Assembly (NCBI RefSeq): GCF_018603885.1
Contig: NZ_JAHGAW010000004.1
Coordinates: 186,001-250,000, forward strand
Length of the DNA: 64,000 nt
From: Sphingobium nicotianae
GTDB taxonomy: Bacteria; Pseudomonadota; Alphaproteobacteria; Sphingomonadales; Sphingomonadaceae
Direction of reading: 5' to 3'
The notes under the pieces were generated by a model that searched no databases, was not told where the DNA came from, and was given only the letters and a program-made list of their open reading frames with translations. A program made the translations under genes and the position numbers. This document shows positions 22,772-32,553 of the stretch, one piece after another. Every line of letters starts with the position of its first letter. Position 1 is the stretch's first letter.

Positions 22772-25141
22772 TCAGAAGCTGAGGGTGGCCGTCACGAAGA
22801 CCTGGCGGGGATTGCCATAGAAAGCGGTCAGCGTGCCTTCCTTGCCGAGTGTCGGGATCAGCTGGCCGCTGGCATTGGTCAGCAGCGCGCCGGTGATCGC
22901 ATTGGCGCCGACGAACGTATAGCCCGAGGTTTTGTAGCGCTCGTTCGTCAGATTCTTGCCATAGACGCCGAGCGTCCAGCGCTTTTCGGGAGCGGTGTAG
23001 GTGATGCTCGCATCCCACAGCGCATAATCGCCCTGATCGATATAGGGATTGGGCACCTCGAACTGGAAGGTCTTGCCGCGCCAGGAGACGGTGCTGCTGA
23101 GATCGAGATCGCCGGCACCGATCGGCGTCGTATAAGCGAGGGTGCCGCTGGCCGTCCATTTGGGCGTGTTCTGCACCTTGCGGAACGCGGCCACATCGAC
23201 CGGGCCGGTACCGGCGATCTGCGTGATATATTCCTTATATTTGGCATCGATATAGCCGAACGAACCCGAGTAGGTCAGCCGGTCACCGGCCGCCAGCAGA
23301 TTGCGGGCGAGGCGGATGTTGCCCTCCGCCTCGAAGCCCTGGAGGCGCGCCTTGCCGGCGTTGGTGATGATGCCGCAAAAGGTCGGGATGCCGCCCACGG
23401 TGCAGCCGGCCGAGCCTGGAATCTGCACATCCTTATAGTCCATGCGGAAAGCGGCGAGCGCGACGTAGAGCGCCCCGTCGAGCAGGTTGCCCTTGTAGCC
23501 GATCTCGTAATTGTCGACCGACTCCGGCCGGAACGAGAGATAGGCCGCGACCTCGGCATCGCTGGGGATCTTGCTCGCGTTGCTCGTCGGCGCGTTCACG
23601 CCCACGCCGCGCGGATCGAACCCGCCACCCTTGAAGCCCTGCGAAAAGCTGGCGAAGAAATTGTGATCCCGGGTGGGCTGGAAACTCAGCGACACGCGCG
23701 GCGTGAACTTGTTGAACTCGCGCTCGCCGCGGAAATTGGTGCTCGCCGCGCCGAATGGCGTGCCGGCGCCGCCGAAGACCGGGGAGCCGCCACCGGAATA
23801 ATTCTGGCGCAGGATGCGTGCGCCGCGCTTGTCCCAGGTGTAGCGGCCACCGATGTTCAGGCTGAGCTGATCGGTGAGCTTGTAGGTGAAGTCGCCGAAG
23901 ATCGCATAAGTGTCGGTCGTGACGTCCGCTTCCGTGAAGGCCGTGAGGCCCGCGATCGTGGTGAAGATGCGCACGTCGAACTGCGTGTCCGCCTTGGCGC
24001 TCAGATAATAGCCGCCCAGAAGGCCGGTGAACGGGCCGTCATTGTCGTAGAGCAGCTGCACCTCCTGGCTGAACTGCTCGTTTCGATAATAAGCCGGCAC
24101 GTCGACATCGACCGCCGGCAGGGCGTCGAAGTCGATCGGCGAGGCGCTGCTGTCCTTGCGCCAGCCGGTGATCGAGCGCAGCGTGAAGCCGCCGCCAATG
24201 TCCGCCGTGGCATTGGCGGCAAGCCCGTAGGCCTCGACATATTGCTTGGGATCATTGAGACCGCCACGCGTGTCGAATACGTCGCCGAGCACCGGCGCGC
24301 CGGAGGCGAGACCGGTGATCAGGCGATGACCGCCGCGGGGATTGCTGTTGTCCTTGGTATAGTCGCCCGAGATGCGCAGAAGCACCGGTTCGCCATAGCC
24401 GCCCAGCTCCAGCGTGCCGCGCGCGGCCCAGATGTCCTTGTTGTAGTTGGCTTGCCCGGTGGTGAGATTTCGCCCGAAGCCGCCGCGCGAGAGGCGCGCG
24501 AGCGATCCGCCGACGCGGACGATGTCGCCGACCGGCGCGGAGACGGTGACGATCCCATCAGCCTGGTCATCGGTGCCGTATGTCGCCTTGACCTTCAGCG
24601 AGAATTCCTGGGGCAGCTGCTTCGTCACATATTTGACGGCACCGCCGATCGTATTGCGGCCATAGAGCGTGCCTTGCGGGCCGCGCAGAACCTCGATGCG
24701 CTCGACGTCATAAATGTCCAGCACCGCCGCCTGCGGACGGTTGAGATAGACATCGTCGAGATAGATGCCGACGCCCTGCTCGAAGCCCGAGACCGGATCC
24801 TGCTGGCCGATGCCGCGAATGAAGGCCGAGAGCGTCGAGTTGGTGCCGCGCGATGTCTCCATCGTGACATTGGGCGTCGAAGAAGCGATGTCGGTGATGT
24901 CCAGCGCGCCGCGCTTGTCGAGCTCGGCGCCACTGAAGGTCGAAACCGCGATGGGCACATCGACCAGCCGCTCCTCGCGCCGGCGGGCCGTCACGATGAT
25001 GGCGGCGGCATCCTCCTCCGCGTCTGCCGTCTGGGGCGCTTCCTGGGCTTGCAGGGGCGCGCTCAGGGTCAGGCCCGAGGCGGCGAGCATGCTCGTCAGG
25101 ACGAAATTCGCGCTGGTCTTGAGGAAATGAGCCTGGCCCAT
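22772..25141 (-). CDS. TonB-dependent receptor
   Basis: A 789-residue outer-membrane receptor for energised uptake. The signal peptide spans residues 1-33 (ending SAPLQAQ). A TonB box-like IIVTARRREE lies near residue 50, the plug domain follows (VPIAVSTFSGAELDKRG, then GIYLDDVYLNRPQAAVLDIYDVERIEVLRGPQGTLYGRNTIGGAV spread over residues 125-170), and the C-terminus ends in phenylalanine (VFVTATLSF) as in beta-barrels. This plug sequence is typical of the large sphingomonad family for aromatic, terpenoid or oligosaccharide substrates. It heads an operon with a hydrolase and an MFS transporter, and is divergent from a TetR regulator. Confidence 0.95.
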   Translation of the reverse strand: MGQAHFLKTSANFVLTSMLAASGLTLSAPLQAQEAPQTADAEEDAAAIIVTARRREERLVDVPIAVSTFSGAELDKRGALDITDIASSTPNVTMETSRGTNSTLSAFIRGIGQQDPVSGFEQGVGIYLDDVYLNRPQAAVLDIYDVERIEVLRGPQGTLYGRNTIGGAVKYVTKQLPQEFSLKVKATYGTDDQADGIVTVSAPVGDIVRVGGSLARLSRGGFGRNLTTGQANYNKDIWAARGTLELGGYGEPVLLRISGDYTKDNSNPRGGHRLITGLASGAPVLGDVFDTRGGLNDPKQYVEAYGLAANATADIGGGFTLRSITGWRKDSSASPIDFDALPAVDVDVPAYYRNEQFSQEVQLLYDNDGPFTGLLGGYYLSAKADTQFDVRIFTTIAGLTAFTEADVTTDTYAIFGDFTYKLTDQLSLNIGGRYTWDKRGARILRQNYSGGGSPVFGGAGTPFGAASTNFRGEREFNKFTPRVSLSFQPTRDHNFFASFSQGFKGGGFDPRGVGVNAPTSNASKIPSDAEVAAYLSFRPESVDNYEIGYKGNLLDGALYVALAAFRMDYKDVQIPGSAGCTVGGIPTFCGIITNAGKARLQGFEAEGNIRLARNLLAAGDRLTYSGSFGYIDAKYKEYITQIAGTGPVDVAAFRKVQNTPKWTASGTLAYTTPIGAGDLDLSSTVSWRGKTFQFEVPNPYIDQGDYALWDASITYTAPEKRWTLGVYGKNLTNERYKTSGYTFVGANAITGALLTNASGQLIPTLGKEGTLTAFYGNPRQVFVTATLSF

Positions 25142-25190
25142 CTGATCACTCTCCCTGGATTATGCTTGTCTGGGGCGAGTTATATTGAGA

Positions 25191-25208
25191 GTTGAACCAT
25201 CTTTCAAC
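25191..25208. promoter_or_regulatory. candidate TetR operator
   Basis: A perfect inverted repeat GTTGAA-N6-TTCAAC sits between the divergent TonB receptor (start 25141) and TetR gene (start 25254), about 50 bases from each start. Size and position suit autoregulation and control of the receptor operon. Confidence 0.6.
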
Positions 25209-25253
25209 TATTGTTGTTTGCCATGCCTCCGCTAAGCGGTTAGCTGTGACAAA

Positions 25254-25874
25254 ATGACCAGAGCCGAGGCCCAGAGCCCTTCGTCCACGAGCAAGGAACC
25301 TCGCACCGAGCGCGGCCGGCGGACACTGCGGAGGCTGCTGGACGCCGCCGCGATCGAATTTGGCGAGAAAGGTTTCCACGAGGCGTCGATCACCGGCATC
25401 ACCAGCAGGGCCGGCACAGCGCTTGGCACCTTCTATACCTATTTCGACTCGAAGGATGAGATCTTCCGGGCGCTCGTGCAGGATCTGAGCAACAGGGTTC
25501 GGGTGACGGCGGGGCAAGCGCTGGTTGGCGAAATGTCTCCCCTCGAAACCGAGCGTCGCGCCCTGTCGGCGTTTTTGAGTTTCGCGCGCGAGCATAAGGA
25601 AATCTACCGGATCATCGACGAATCCGAGTTCGTTGATCCCGCCAGCTATCGAAGCCACTATGAATCCACGGCCCGCCGCATCCTGGAACGTCTCCACCGG
25701 GGCGCGAAACAGGGCGCCTTCCGTGAAGGTCTGCGCGAGGAACATGCGTGGGCGATCATGGGCATGAACGTGTTCCTGGGCCTGCGGTACAGCATTTGGT
25801 CCGAGGGCGAATCTGTCGACGAGGTCGCGGAGCTGGCCAATTCCATCCTGAGAGAGGGGATAGCCGCCGGCTAG
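25254..25874 (+). CDS. TetR/AcrR family transcriptional regulator
   Basis: A 206-residue one-component repressor. The DNA-binding domain spans residues about 20-70 (RRTLRRLLDAAAIEFGEKGF, then ASITGITSRAGTALGTFYTYFDSKDEIF). The rest is an all-helical ligand-binding domain of the kind in TetR_C regulators. It is divergent from the TonB receptor-hydrolase-MFS operon across a region with an 18-bp palindrome, so it probably represses that operon until a substrate of the pathway binds. Confidence 0.92.
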   Translation: MTRAEAQSPSSTSKEPRTERGRRTLRRLLDAAAIEFGEKGFHEASITGITSRAGTALGTFYTYFDSKDEIFRALVQDLSNRVRVTAGQALVGEMSPLETERRALSAFLSFAREHKEIYRIIDESEFVDPASYRSHYESTARRILERLHRGAKQGAFREGLREEHAWAIMGMNVFLGLRYSIWSEGESVDEVAELANSILREGIAAG

Positions 25875-25990
25875 TCGCGAGCAGGCGACGTGAGGCGCAG
25901 CGCCCGGCAGGCGCGATGCCGCCACGGATGTGAACGAGTTGCCACTTGTGGGTGTTCCGGTGGCAGGAGCGCGGCCGCCGGCCGCCTCCG

Positions 25991-27418
25991 CTACGCGCCG
26001 TCGCCGCCTCCGAGCGCGCGATACAGACCCGCAGCGCTGGAGAGTTCCTGCCGCCGCAGGTCGAGCAGGGCTTGCCGCGCGGCATAGTCGTTGCGCTGCG
26101 CGTCGAGCAGCTCCAGGCGGCTGTCGAGGCCCGCGCGATAACGCAGCGTCGAGAGCGCGACCCGCCGTGCCGATGCCTGCGTCGCCTTGCGCTGCGCGTC
26201 GGACTGGCGGACGAAGGTCGCGCGGCCGGCGAGACCATCGGCGACCTCGCGGAAGGCGGCCTGGATGGCGCGCTCATAGTCGGCGACCGCGATCGACTTG
26301 CGCACTTCCGCCAGCCGCAGCTCGCCGCGCAGGCTGCCACCCCGGAAGATCGGCTGCGTCACCTGCGGCGAGAAGGACCAGCTGCGGTTGTCCCCGTCGA
26401 ACAGTCCGTCGAGCGCCAGGCTGGTGAAGCCGAACATCGCGGTCAGCGAAAGGCGCGGGAAGAAGGCCGCCCGCGCCGCGCCGACGTCGGCATTGGCGGC
26501 GACCAGCGCATGCTCGGCCTGGCGGATGTCCGGGCGGTTGCGCAGCAGATCGGACGGCAGCCCGGCGGGCAGCTGCGTACGGATCGGCTGTTCCATGAGG
26601 CTCATCGGCGCCGGCAGATCGCCCGGCAGCGGCGCGCCGGCGAGCAGTTGCAGCGCATTGCGGGCCTGCGCGAGCGCCCGCGTCCGCATCGCATGGTCGG
26701 CCTCCGCCTGGCGCACCTGCCCCTCGGCCTGCGCCAGATCCAGCCCGCTCGCCTGCCGCGCCGCGTGGCGTCTCTGCGTGATGTCGAGCGAGGCGGTCCA
26801 GTCCGCCAGCGTCCGTTCGGTGAGCGCCAGCTGCTCCTGCGCGAGCCGCTCCTCGAGATAGGCGTCGACCACCGATCCGATCAGCGCGATCCGCGCCGCC
26901 CGCCGCCCCTCGTCGGACGCGAGATAGCGCTCGAACGCCGCCTGGCTCTGCGAGCGCAGCCGGCCGAACAGGTCGATCTCGAAGCTCGTGAGCGCGGCGC
27001 TCGCGGTATATTGCTCGAACTCGTAGCCGCTCGGCCCGCCGCCGCCGCCCGGCAAGCCGCCAATACCCGCCGTCGCCGCCGCGGTCGGAACGCGCTGGCG
27101 GGTATAGCTTCCGGTCGCGTCGACCTGCGGCCATTGCGCGCCGCGCGCGACGCGGAACTGGGCCCGCGCCGCCTCGACGTTGAGCGCCGCGATGCGCAGG
27201 TCGCGGTTATTCTCCAGCGCCAGTGCGATGATCCGCTGCAGGCGCGGATCGTCGAACATCTCGCGCCAGTCGATCGTCGCCGCGCTGGCCGCCTCGGCAG
27301 CCTCCGCATCGGGATAAGTCGGCGCGACGGGGGCGGGCGGCACCGCCAGCTTCGGGTTCATCGAGCAGGCGCCGGTCATCAGCAGCAGCGCTATCATCGG
27401 GGGCTTGCGCATGATCAT
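25991..27418 (-). CDS. outer membrane efflux channel (NodT/OprM-type OMF lipoprotein)
   Basis: A 475-residue TolC-like channel subunit of a tripartite pump. The lipoprotein signal is LLLMTGACSMNP with the acylated cysteine near residue 18. Two copies of the long-helix OEP domain follow (helices near 75-110, 190-245, 290-320 and 400-460). Landmarks are WREMFDDPRLQRIIALALENN, ALTSFEIDLFGRLRSQSQAA and RADLRQAEHAL-type text. The start overlaps the RND gene stop (ATGA), so it is translationally coupled; a second in-frame ATG follows at 27412. It is the last gene of the MFP-RND-OMF operon. Confidence 0.95.
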   Translation of the reverse strand: MIMRKPPMIALLLMTGACSMNPKLAVPPAPVAPTYPDAEAAEAASAATIDWREMFDDPRLQRIIALALENNRDLRIAALNVEAARAQFRVARGAQWPQVDATGSYTRQRVPTAAATAGIGGLPGGGGGPSGYEFEQYTASAALTSFEIDLFGRLRSQSQAAFERYLASDEGRRAARIALIGSVVDAYLEERLAQEQLALTERTLADWTASLDITQRRHAARQASGLDLAQAEGQVRQAEADHAMRTRALAQARNALQLLAGAPLPGDLPAPMSLMEQPIRTQLPAGLPSDLLRNRPDIRQAEHALVAANADVGAARAAFFPRLSLTAMFGFTSLALDGLFDGDNRSWSFSPQVTQPIFRGGSLRGELRLAEVRKSIAVADYERAIQAAFREVADGLAGRATFVRQSDAQRKATQASARRVALSTLRYRAGLDSRLELLDAQRNDYAARQALLDLRRQELSSAAGLYRALGGGDGA

Positions 27419-30400
27419 CCCTCCACCGCCTGCTCGGCCGCCGGGCCGGCCTTGCCGCGCCGACGCCGCACGCGCTCGACGAGCCCCAGCACCACCACGA
27501 AGAACACCGGCACGAAGAAAATGGCGAGCGCCGTCGCGCTGATCATGCCGCCGAACACGCCGGTGCCGATCGCCCGCTGCGTCTCCTTGCTCGCGCCGCT
27601 CGCAATCATCAGCGGCACCACGCCGAGCGTGAAGGCGAGGCTGGTCATCAGGATCGGGCGCAGGCGCAGCCGCGCGGCATGGATCGTCGCGTCGATCGTC
27701 GACATGCCCTGTTCCTTCGCCGTCTTGGCGAACTCCACGATGAGGATCGCGTTCTTGGCGGAGAGGCCGATCAGCGTGATGAGGCCGACCTTGAAGAACA
27801 CGTCGTTGGGGAAGCCGCGCAGCAGCACCGCCGCCACCGCGCCGATGAGGCCAAGCGGCACCACCAGCATCACCGAGAGCGGGATCGCCCAGCTCTCGTA
27901 GAGCGCGGCGAGCACCAGGAACACGACCAGCATGGAGAGCGCCATCAGCACCAGCGCCTCGTCGCCCGCCAGGATCTCCTGCAGCGACTGCCCGCTCCAC
28001 TCGACCGCGAAGCCGGGCGGCAGCTGTGCCGCGAGCCGCTCCATCTCGGCCATCGCCTCGCCGCTCGAATGGCCGGGCGCCGCCGCGCCGGAGATGCGCA
28101 TGGCCGGATAGCCGTTATAGCGCACGAGCTGCAGCGGGCTCTGCTCCCATCTGGGCGTCACCACCTCGGCGAGCGGCACCGGCTGGCCGGCGCTATTGCG
28201 CACATAGAGCTTGAGCACGTCCTCCAGGTGCATGCGCGCGGAGGCTTCCGCCTGCACGATGACCTGCTGCATGCGGCCTTGATTGGGGAAGTCGTTCACA
28301 TAGGTTGAGCCCATGGCGGTGCCGAGCGTGGCGGCGATGGATTCGAAGGGCACGCCGAGCGCCTGCGCCTTCTGCCGGTCGATCTCCAGCTTGATGCTGC
28401 TGCCGGGCGGCAGGTTTTCCGGATAGACGCCGACCAGCGCCGGGCTCTTGGCCGCCATGCCGAGCAGCTGGAACTGCGCCGCCATCAGCGCCGCGTTGCC
28501 GTGTCCGGCGCGATCCTCCAGCCGCAGCGAAAAGCCGCTGGTCGTGCCCAGCCCGTCGATGGAGGGCGGCATCACGCTCATGATCATGCCCTCGCGCACC
28601 ACGGACGTCGCCTGGTTGGCCCCGGCCACTTCGCCTGCAGCGGTCGCGCCCTTGCGCTCGCCCCAGGGGCTGAGGATGGTGAAGGCGATGCCGACATTGG
28701 AGCCTGCGCCGGTGAAGCCCCAGCCCTGTACCGCTTCGATGTCCGCGACCCCCTTGCGGCCGACGCTGTGCTTCTCGAGCACGTTGATGGCTTCCATCGT
28801 CCGCTCCGCGGTGGCGTCGGGTGGCAGCTGGAACAGGGTCAGATAATAGCCCTGGTCTTCTTCCGGCAGGAAGGCGGAGGGTATGTTCATGAAGCCGACG
28901 CCGAGCAGCACGAGCACCACCGCGAACGCCGCCATCATCCGGCCGGTCCGCTTGAGCAGCCTGGTCACCCAGGTCTGGTAGCCGTTGGCCATGGCGTCGA
29001 ACTTGCGGTCGAACCAGGCGAAGAAGCCGCGCTTCTGCTCGTGGCCGTGCACGGGCTTCAGCAACGTCGCGCAGAGCGCGGGCGTCAGCGTCAGCGCCAG
29101 GAAGGCGGAAAACAGGATGGAGACCGCCATGGAGACGGTGAACTGGCGATAGATCGCGCCCACCGAACCCGACGAGAAGGCCATCGGGATGAACACGGCG
29201 GTCAACACCAGGGTGATGCCGATGATCGCGCCGGTGATCTCGCGCATCGCCTTGCGCGTCGCCTCCAGCGGCGAGAGCCCTTCCTCCGCCATGATGCGCT
29301 CGACATTCTCCACCACCACGATCGCGTCGTCGACGATGATGCCGATCGCCAGCACCATGCCGAACATGGTGAGCACGTTGATCGAGAAGCCCGCGATCAG
29401 CATGACCGAGAAGGTGCCGAGCAGCGCGATCGGTGCGACGATGGCGGGGATCAAGGTGTAGCGGAACTTCTGGAGGAAGAGGAACATCACCAGGAAGACG
29501 AGCACCATCGCCTCGACCAGGGTGGTCAGCACCTTCTCAATCGAGATCTGGACGTAGGGCGCCGTGTCGAACGGGACGCGGTAGGTGATATTCTGCGGCA
29601 TTGCCTTGGCCAGCTCGGCCATCCGGTCCTTCACGGCCGCGGAGGTAGCGACGGCGTTGGCCCCGGGCGCGAGTTGCACGGCGACGAGCGCCACCGGCTT
29701 GCCGTTGGAGCGGGTCTTGAACCAGAAAGCCTGCGAGCCGAGCTCGACGCGCGCGACGTCGCCGAGCTTGACGCTCGATCCGTCGGGATTGGCGCGCAGC
29801 ACGATCTGCTGGAACTGCGCGGGCGTCTGCAACTGCCCATCGATGAGCAAGGGCACGGTGACACGCTGGCCGTTCGCGGTCGGCTCGCTGCCGAGCGCGC
29901 CGGGCGCGATGAGAGCATTCTGCGATCCGATCGCCTGCGTCACATCGTTCATGGCGAGGTTGACGGCGGCGAGCCTGGCCGGGTCCACCCAGATGCGCAT
30001 GGCGCGCTCCGATCCGAACAGTTGCACGCGGCCCACGCCGTTCACGCGCTTCAGGTCCTCGACCACATAGCGCGCCGCATAGTCGGTCAGCGCCGTCGCA
30101 TCGAGGCTGCCATTCTTCGATTCGATGTTGACGAGCTGGAGGAAGTTGGGGTTCGCCGCCTCGACCACGATGCCGAGCTGGCGCACCACCTGTGGCAGGC
30201 GCGGTTCGGCCGTCTTCAGGCGGTTCTGCACGTCCACCTGCGCCAGTTCGGGGTCGGTGCCCGGCTGGAAGGTCGCGGTGATCGTCGCCTGTCCCGAGGT
30301 GTCGACCGAGCTCTCGAAATAGAGCAGCTTCTTGACGCTCGACAGCTCGCGCTCGATCAGGCTGACGACGCTGTCGTTCATCGTCTGCGGCGTCGCGCCC

Positions 30401-30549
30401 GGATAGGTCGCGGTGATCTGGATGCTCGGCGGCGCGATGCTCGGATAGCGCTCGATCGGCAGCTGCGGGATCGAGATCGCGCCGATCAGCACGATGATGA
30501 TCGCGATGACCCAGGCGAAGACGGGCCGGTCGATGAAGAAACGGGGCAT
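27415..30549 (-). CDS. HAE1-family RND multidrug efflux permease
   Basis: A 1044-residue inner-membrane proton-driven exporter of the AcrB/MexB/AdeB type. It opens MPRFFIDRPVFAWVIAIIIV, with TM1 in that segment, then has the large periplasmic porter domain, the TM block (AMVLVFLVMFLFLQ; FGMVLAIGIIVDDAIVVVENVER with the two aspartates of the proton relay) and the duplicated second half (GLSAKNAILIVEFAKTAKEQG). Length equals the family norm. It lies nine bases after the adaptor gene and overlaps the channel gene. The wide substrate family (antibiotics, dyes, detergents) does not allow a specific claim. Confidence 0.97.
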   Translation of the reverse strand: MPRFFIDRPVFAWVIAIIIVLIGAISIPQLPIERYPSIAPPSIQITATYPGATPQTMNDSVVSLIERELSSVKKLLYFESSVDTSGQATITATFQPGTDPELAQVDVQNRLKTAEPRLPQVVRQLGIVVEAANPNFLQLVNIESKNGSLDATALTDYAARYVVEDLKRVNGVGRVQLFGSERAMRIWVDPARLAAVNLAMNDVTQAIGSQNALIAPGALGSEPTANGQRVTVPLLIDGQLQTPAQFQQIVLRANPDGSSVKLGDVARVELGSQAFWFKTRSNGKPVALVAVQLAPGANAVATSAAVKDRMAELAKAMPQNITYRVPFDTAPYVQISIEKVLTTLVEAMVLVFLVMFLFLQKFRYTLIPAIVAPIALLGTFSVMLIAGFSINVLTMFGMVLAIGIIVDDAIVVVENVERIMAEEGLSPLEATRKAMREITGAIIGITLVLTAVFIPMAFSSGSVGAIYRQFTVSMAVSILFSAFLALTLTPALCATLLKPVHGHEQKRGFFAWFDRKFDAMANGYQTWVTRLLKRTGRMMAAFAVVLVLLGVGFMNIPSAFLPEEDQGYYLTLFQLPPDATAERTMEAINVLEKHSVGRKGVADIEAVQGWGFTGAGSNVGIAFTILSPWGERKGATAAGEVAGANQATSVVREGMIMSVMPPSIDGLGTTSGFSLRLEDRAGHGNAALMAAQFQLLGMAAKSPALVGVYPENLPPGSSIKLEIDRQKAQALGVPFESIAATLGTAMGSTYVNDFPNQGRMQQVIVQAEASARMHLEDVLKLYVRNSAGQPVPLAEVVTPRWEQSPLQLVRYNGYPAMRISGAAAPGHSSGEAMAEMERLAAQLPPGFAVEWSGQSLQEILAGDEALVLMALSMLVVFLVLAALYESWAIPLSVMLVVPLGLIGAVAAVLLRGFPNDVFFKVGLITLIGLSAKNAILIVEFAKTAKEQGMSTIDATIHAARLRLRPILMTSLAFTLGVVPLMIASGASKETQRAIGTGVFGGMISATALAIFFVPVFFVVVLGLVERVRRRRGKAGPAAEQAVEG

Positions 30550-30558
30550 GAGCCGGCC

Positions 30559-31707
30559 TCAGCGCTGGGCCGGCGCGGCGCCGCGCCAGGGTTGCGCCTT
30601 CACGACCGCGCCGGGCCGGACGCGATCCTGCCCCTCGACAATCACCGTCTCGCCGGCCTTGAGGCCGCTGGTCACGATGACCTTGCCGTCGCGCGTGTCT
30701 CCCGTTTCGACCGACCGGGGCGCGACCTTGCCGTCCTTGCCGACGACGCTGACGCTCGCCTTGCCGCTCGGGTCGCGCTGCACGGCCTGCTCCGGCACGG
30801 TCAGCGCATCGGGAATGGCGAGGCGCGGAAGGCGGGCGCGGACGAACATGCCGGGCAGCAGCGCCCGGTCCGCATTGGGCACTTCGACGCGGGCGACCAC
30901 CTCGCCGGTGCTCGGGTCCACGCTGATGCCGGAGAAGAGGAGCCGGCCCTTGACGGCAAGCGCACGCCCGTCGCTGGAGACGATCTCCACCGGAGCGCCC
31001 TGGGCGGCAGTGCCGGCACGCGCCGCCTCGCGCAGCATTTCGAGGCGGGCGGCCGGCTGACGCACGTCCACATAGACGCGGTCAATCTGCTGGACGGTGG
31101 CGAGCGGCTGCTCGCTGGTCATGCTGGCAAGCGCGCCCTCGGTGAACACCGCCTGGTCGATGCGCCCGCTGATCGGCGAACGCACCGTCGCGAAGCCGAG
31201 ATCGACCTGCCTGCGCGCCAGATCCGCCCGGCTCGCCGCGAGGTCGGCGGCGGCCTGGTCGCGGGTGGCCACGACATCGTCATAATCCTGTCCGCTCACC
31301 GCGTCGGCCTTCACCAGCGGGGCGAGGCGCTTTTCCTGCAGATTCGCCCGCGCGAGCGCCGCCTGGGCGCGCTGCACGGCGGCGGCCGCGCTGTTGGTAT
31401 CGGCGCGGAACGGGGCGGGGTTGATCTGGAAGAGCGGCTGGCCGGCGCGCACTTCGGTCCCCTGCTCGAACAGCCGGCGCTGGATCACGCCGTTCACCTG
31501 CGGCCGGATTTCGGCCACACGGAACGCCACGACCCGGCCCGGCAGTTCGTCCGCCACGGCCATCTGCGAGGGGGCAACCCGCACGACGGACACGTCTGGC
31601 GGCGGAGGCGCGGGGGGAGGCGCGTCTCCGGAGCAGGCGGACAGCGCCAGTGCAGAGGCCATGACGATCAGGGCGTGGGGACGCCCGGGGCGGGAGGGTA
31701 TCATCAT
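30559..31707 (-). CDS. RND efflux periplasmic adaptor (MFP, AcrA/MexA type)
   Basis: A 382-residue membrane fusion protein. The lipoprotein signal ends ALALSACSGD, with the acylated cysteine near residue 25. The barrel-sandwich domain includes VNGVIQRRLFEQGTEVRAGQ and its return strand RSPISGRIDQAVFTEGA; between them is the alpha-hairpin (AVQRAQAALARANLQEKR). Beta-barrel and membrane-proximal domains follow. I chose the ATG at 31707; GTG at 31710 and ATG at 31704 are alternatives. The frame runs open far upstream across the opposite-strand regulator, which is a coding shadow. It is the first gene of the pump operon and divergent from the AdeRS-like pair. Confidence 0.94.
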   Translation of the reverse strand: MMIPSRPGRPHALIVMASALALSACSGDAPPPAPPPPDVSVVRVAPSQMAVADELPGRVVAFRVAEIRPQVNGVIQRRLFEQGTEVRAGQPLFQINPAPFRADTNSAAAAVQRAQAALARANLQEKRLAPLVKADAVSGQDYDDVVATRDQAAADLAASRADLARRQVDLGFATVRSPISGRIDQAVFTEGALASMTSEQPLATVQQIDRVYVDVRQPAARLEMLREAARAGTAAQGAPVEIVSSDGRALAVKGRLLFSGISVDPSTGEVVARVEVPNADRALLPGMFVRARLPRLAIPDALTVPEQAVQRDPSGKASVSVVGKDGKVAPRSVETGDTRDGKVIVTSGLKAGETVIVEGQDRVRPGAVVKAQPWRGAAPAQR

Positions 31708-31851
31708 CACTATGCTCTGGCTTTCCTGTCGGCCCGGCCTTTGCACTCGCCTTGTCGAGTAACTGTCGGCAAAATGTGGAGGGAGTGTGGAGATGCGTGG
31801 CGGGCGCGCTGGATCTGGCGCATGATGAGGGGAACGGAGTGCCTGCCGAGC

Positions 31852-32553
31852 ATGAATGCCGACAATGCCCTGATCCTGGTCGCCGAGGACGAGCCCGAGA
31901 TCGCCGAGGTCATCGCCGCCTATCTGGAGCGCGAAGGCTTCCGCACGGTGCGCGCCGCGGACGGCCGCTCGGCGCTGGAACTCCATCTCGCGCTCAAGCC
32001 CGATCTCGTCATGCTCGACGTGCAGATGCCGCGCCTCGACGGCTGGGCGGTTCTCGCCGAACTGCGCCGGCGCGGCGATACGCCGGTCATCATGCTGACG
32101 GCGCTCGATCAGGATATCGACAAGCTGCAGGCCCTGCGGATCGGCGCCGACGATTATGTGGTGAAGCCGTTCAACGCCGTGGAGGTGGCTGTGCGCGCCC
32201 GCGCCGTGCTGCGCCGGTCGGGCGGGGGCAATGGCAAGATGCTGCGGGTCGGGCCGGTCGAGGTGGATCTCGACAGCCATCTCGCCAGCGTGGTCGCCGG
32301 CGGGGACGCCGATCGCGTGTCGCTGCCCCTCACGCTCACCGAGTTCCGGATCCTCGCCCATATGGCGCGGGCGCCCCGCCGCGCCTTCTCGCGCAGCGAA
32401 CTGGTCGATGCCTGCCTGCCCGGCGGCGAGGCGCTCGACCGGACCGTCGACACGCATCTGAGCAAGCTGCGCCGCAAGCTTGAGGAAGCGGGCGCGCCGG
32501 GGCTCGTCAACAATGTCCGCGGCGTCGGGTTCAGGCTGGCGGACGTGTCGTGA
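31852..32553 (+). CDS. OmpR-family response regulator (AdeR/BaeR-like)
   Basis: A 233-residue two-component regulator. The receiver domain (ILVAEDEPEIAEVI, phospho-acceptor aspartate in LVMLDVQMP, switch lysine in VVKPF) occupies residues 8-125 and the winged helix (LTLTEFRILAHMA, DRTVDTHLSKLRRKL, VRGVGFRLAD) residues 140-233. The start at 31852 fits the domain; ATGs at 31822 and 31825 are possible. The stop overlaps the kinase start by four bases. Divergent placement from the MFP-RND-OMF operon, with only about 145 bases between, indicates that it regulates the pump. Confidence 0.93.
   Translation: MNADNALILVAEDEPEIAEVIAAYLEREGFRTVRAADGRSALELHLALKPDLVMLDVQMPRLDGWAVLAELRRRGDTPVIMLTALDQDIDKLQALRIGADDYVVKPFNAVEVAVRARAVLRRSGGGNGKMLRVGPVEVDLDSHLASVVAGGDADRVSLPLTLTEFRILAHMARAPRRAFSRSELVDACLPGGEALDRTVDTHLSKLRRKLEEAGAPGLVNNVRGVGFRLADVS

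Noticed and set aside
28501..31850. Plus-strand open frame running across the RND pump genes into the response regulator
   Set aside because: Only the last 233 codons (from 31852) encode recognisable domains; the rest is antisense to the pump.
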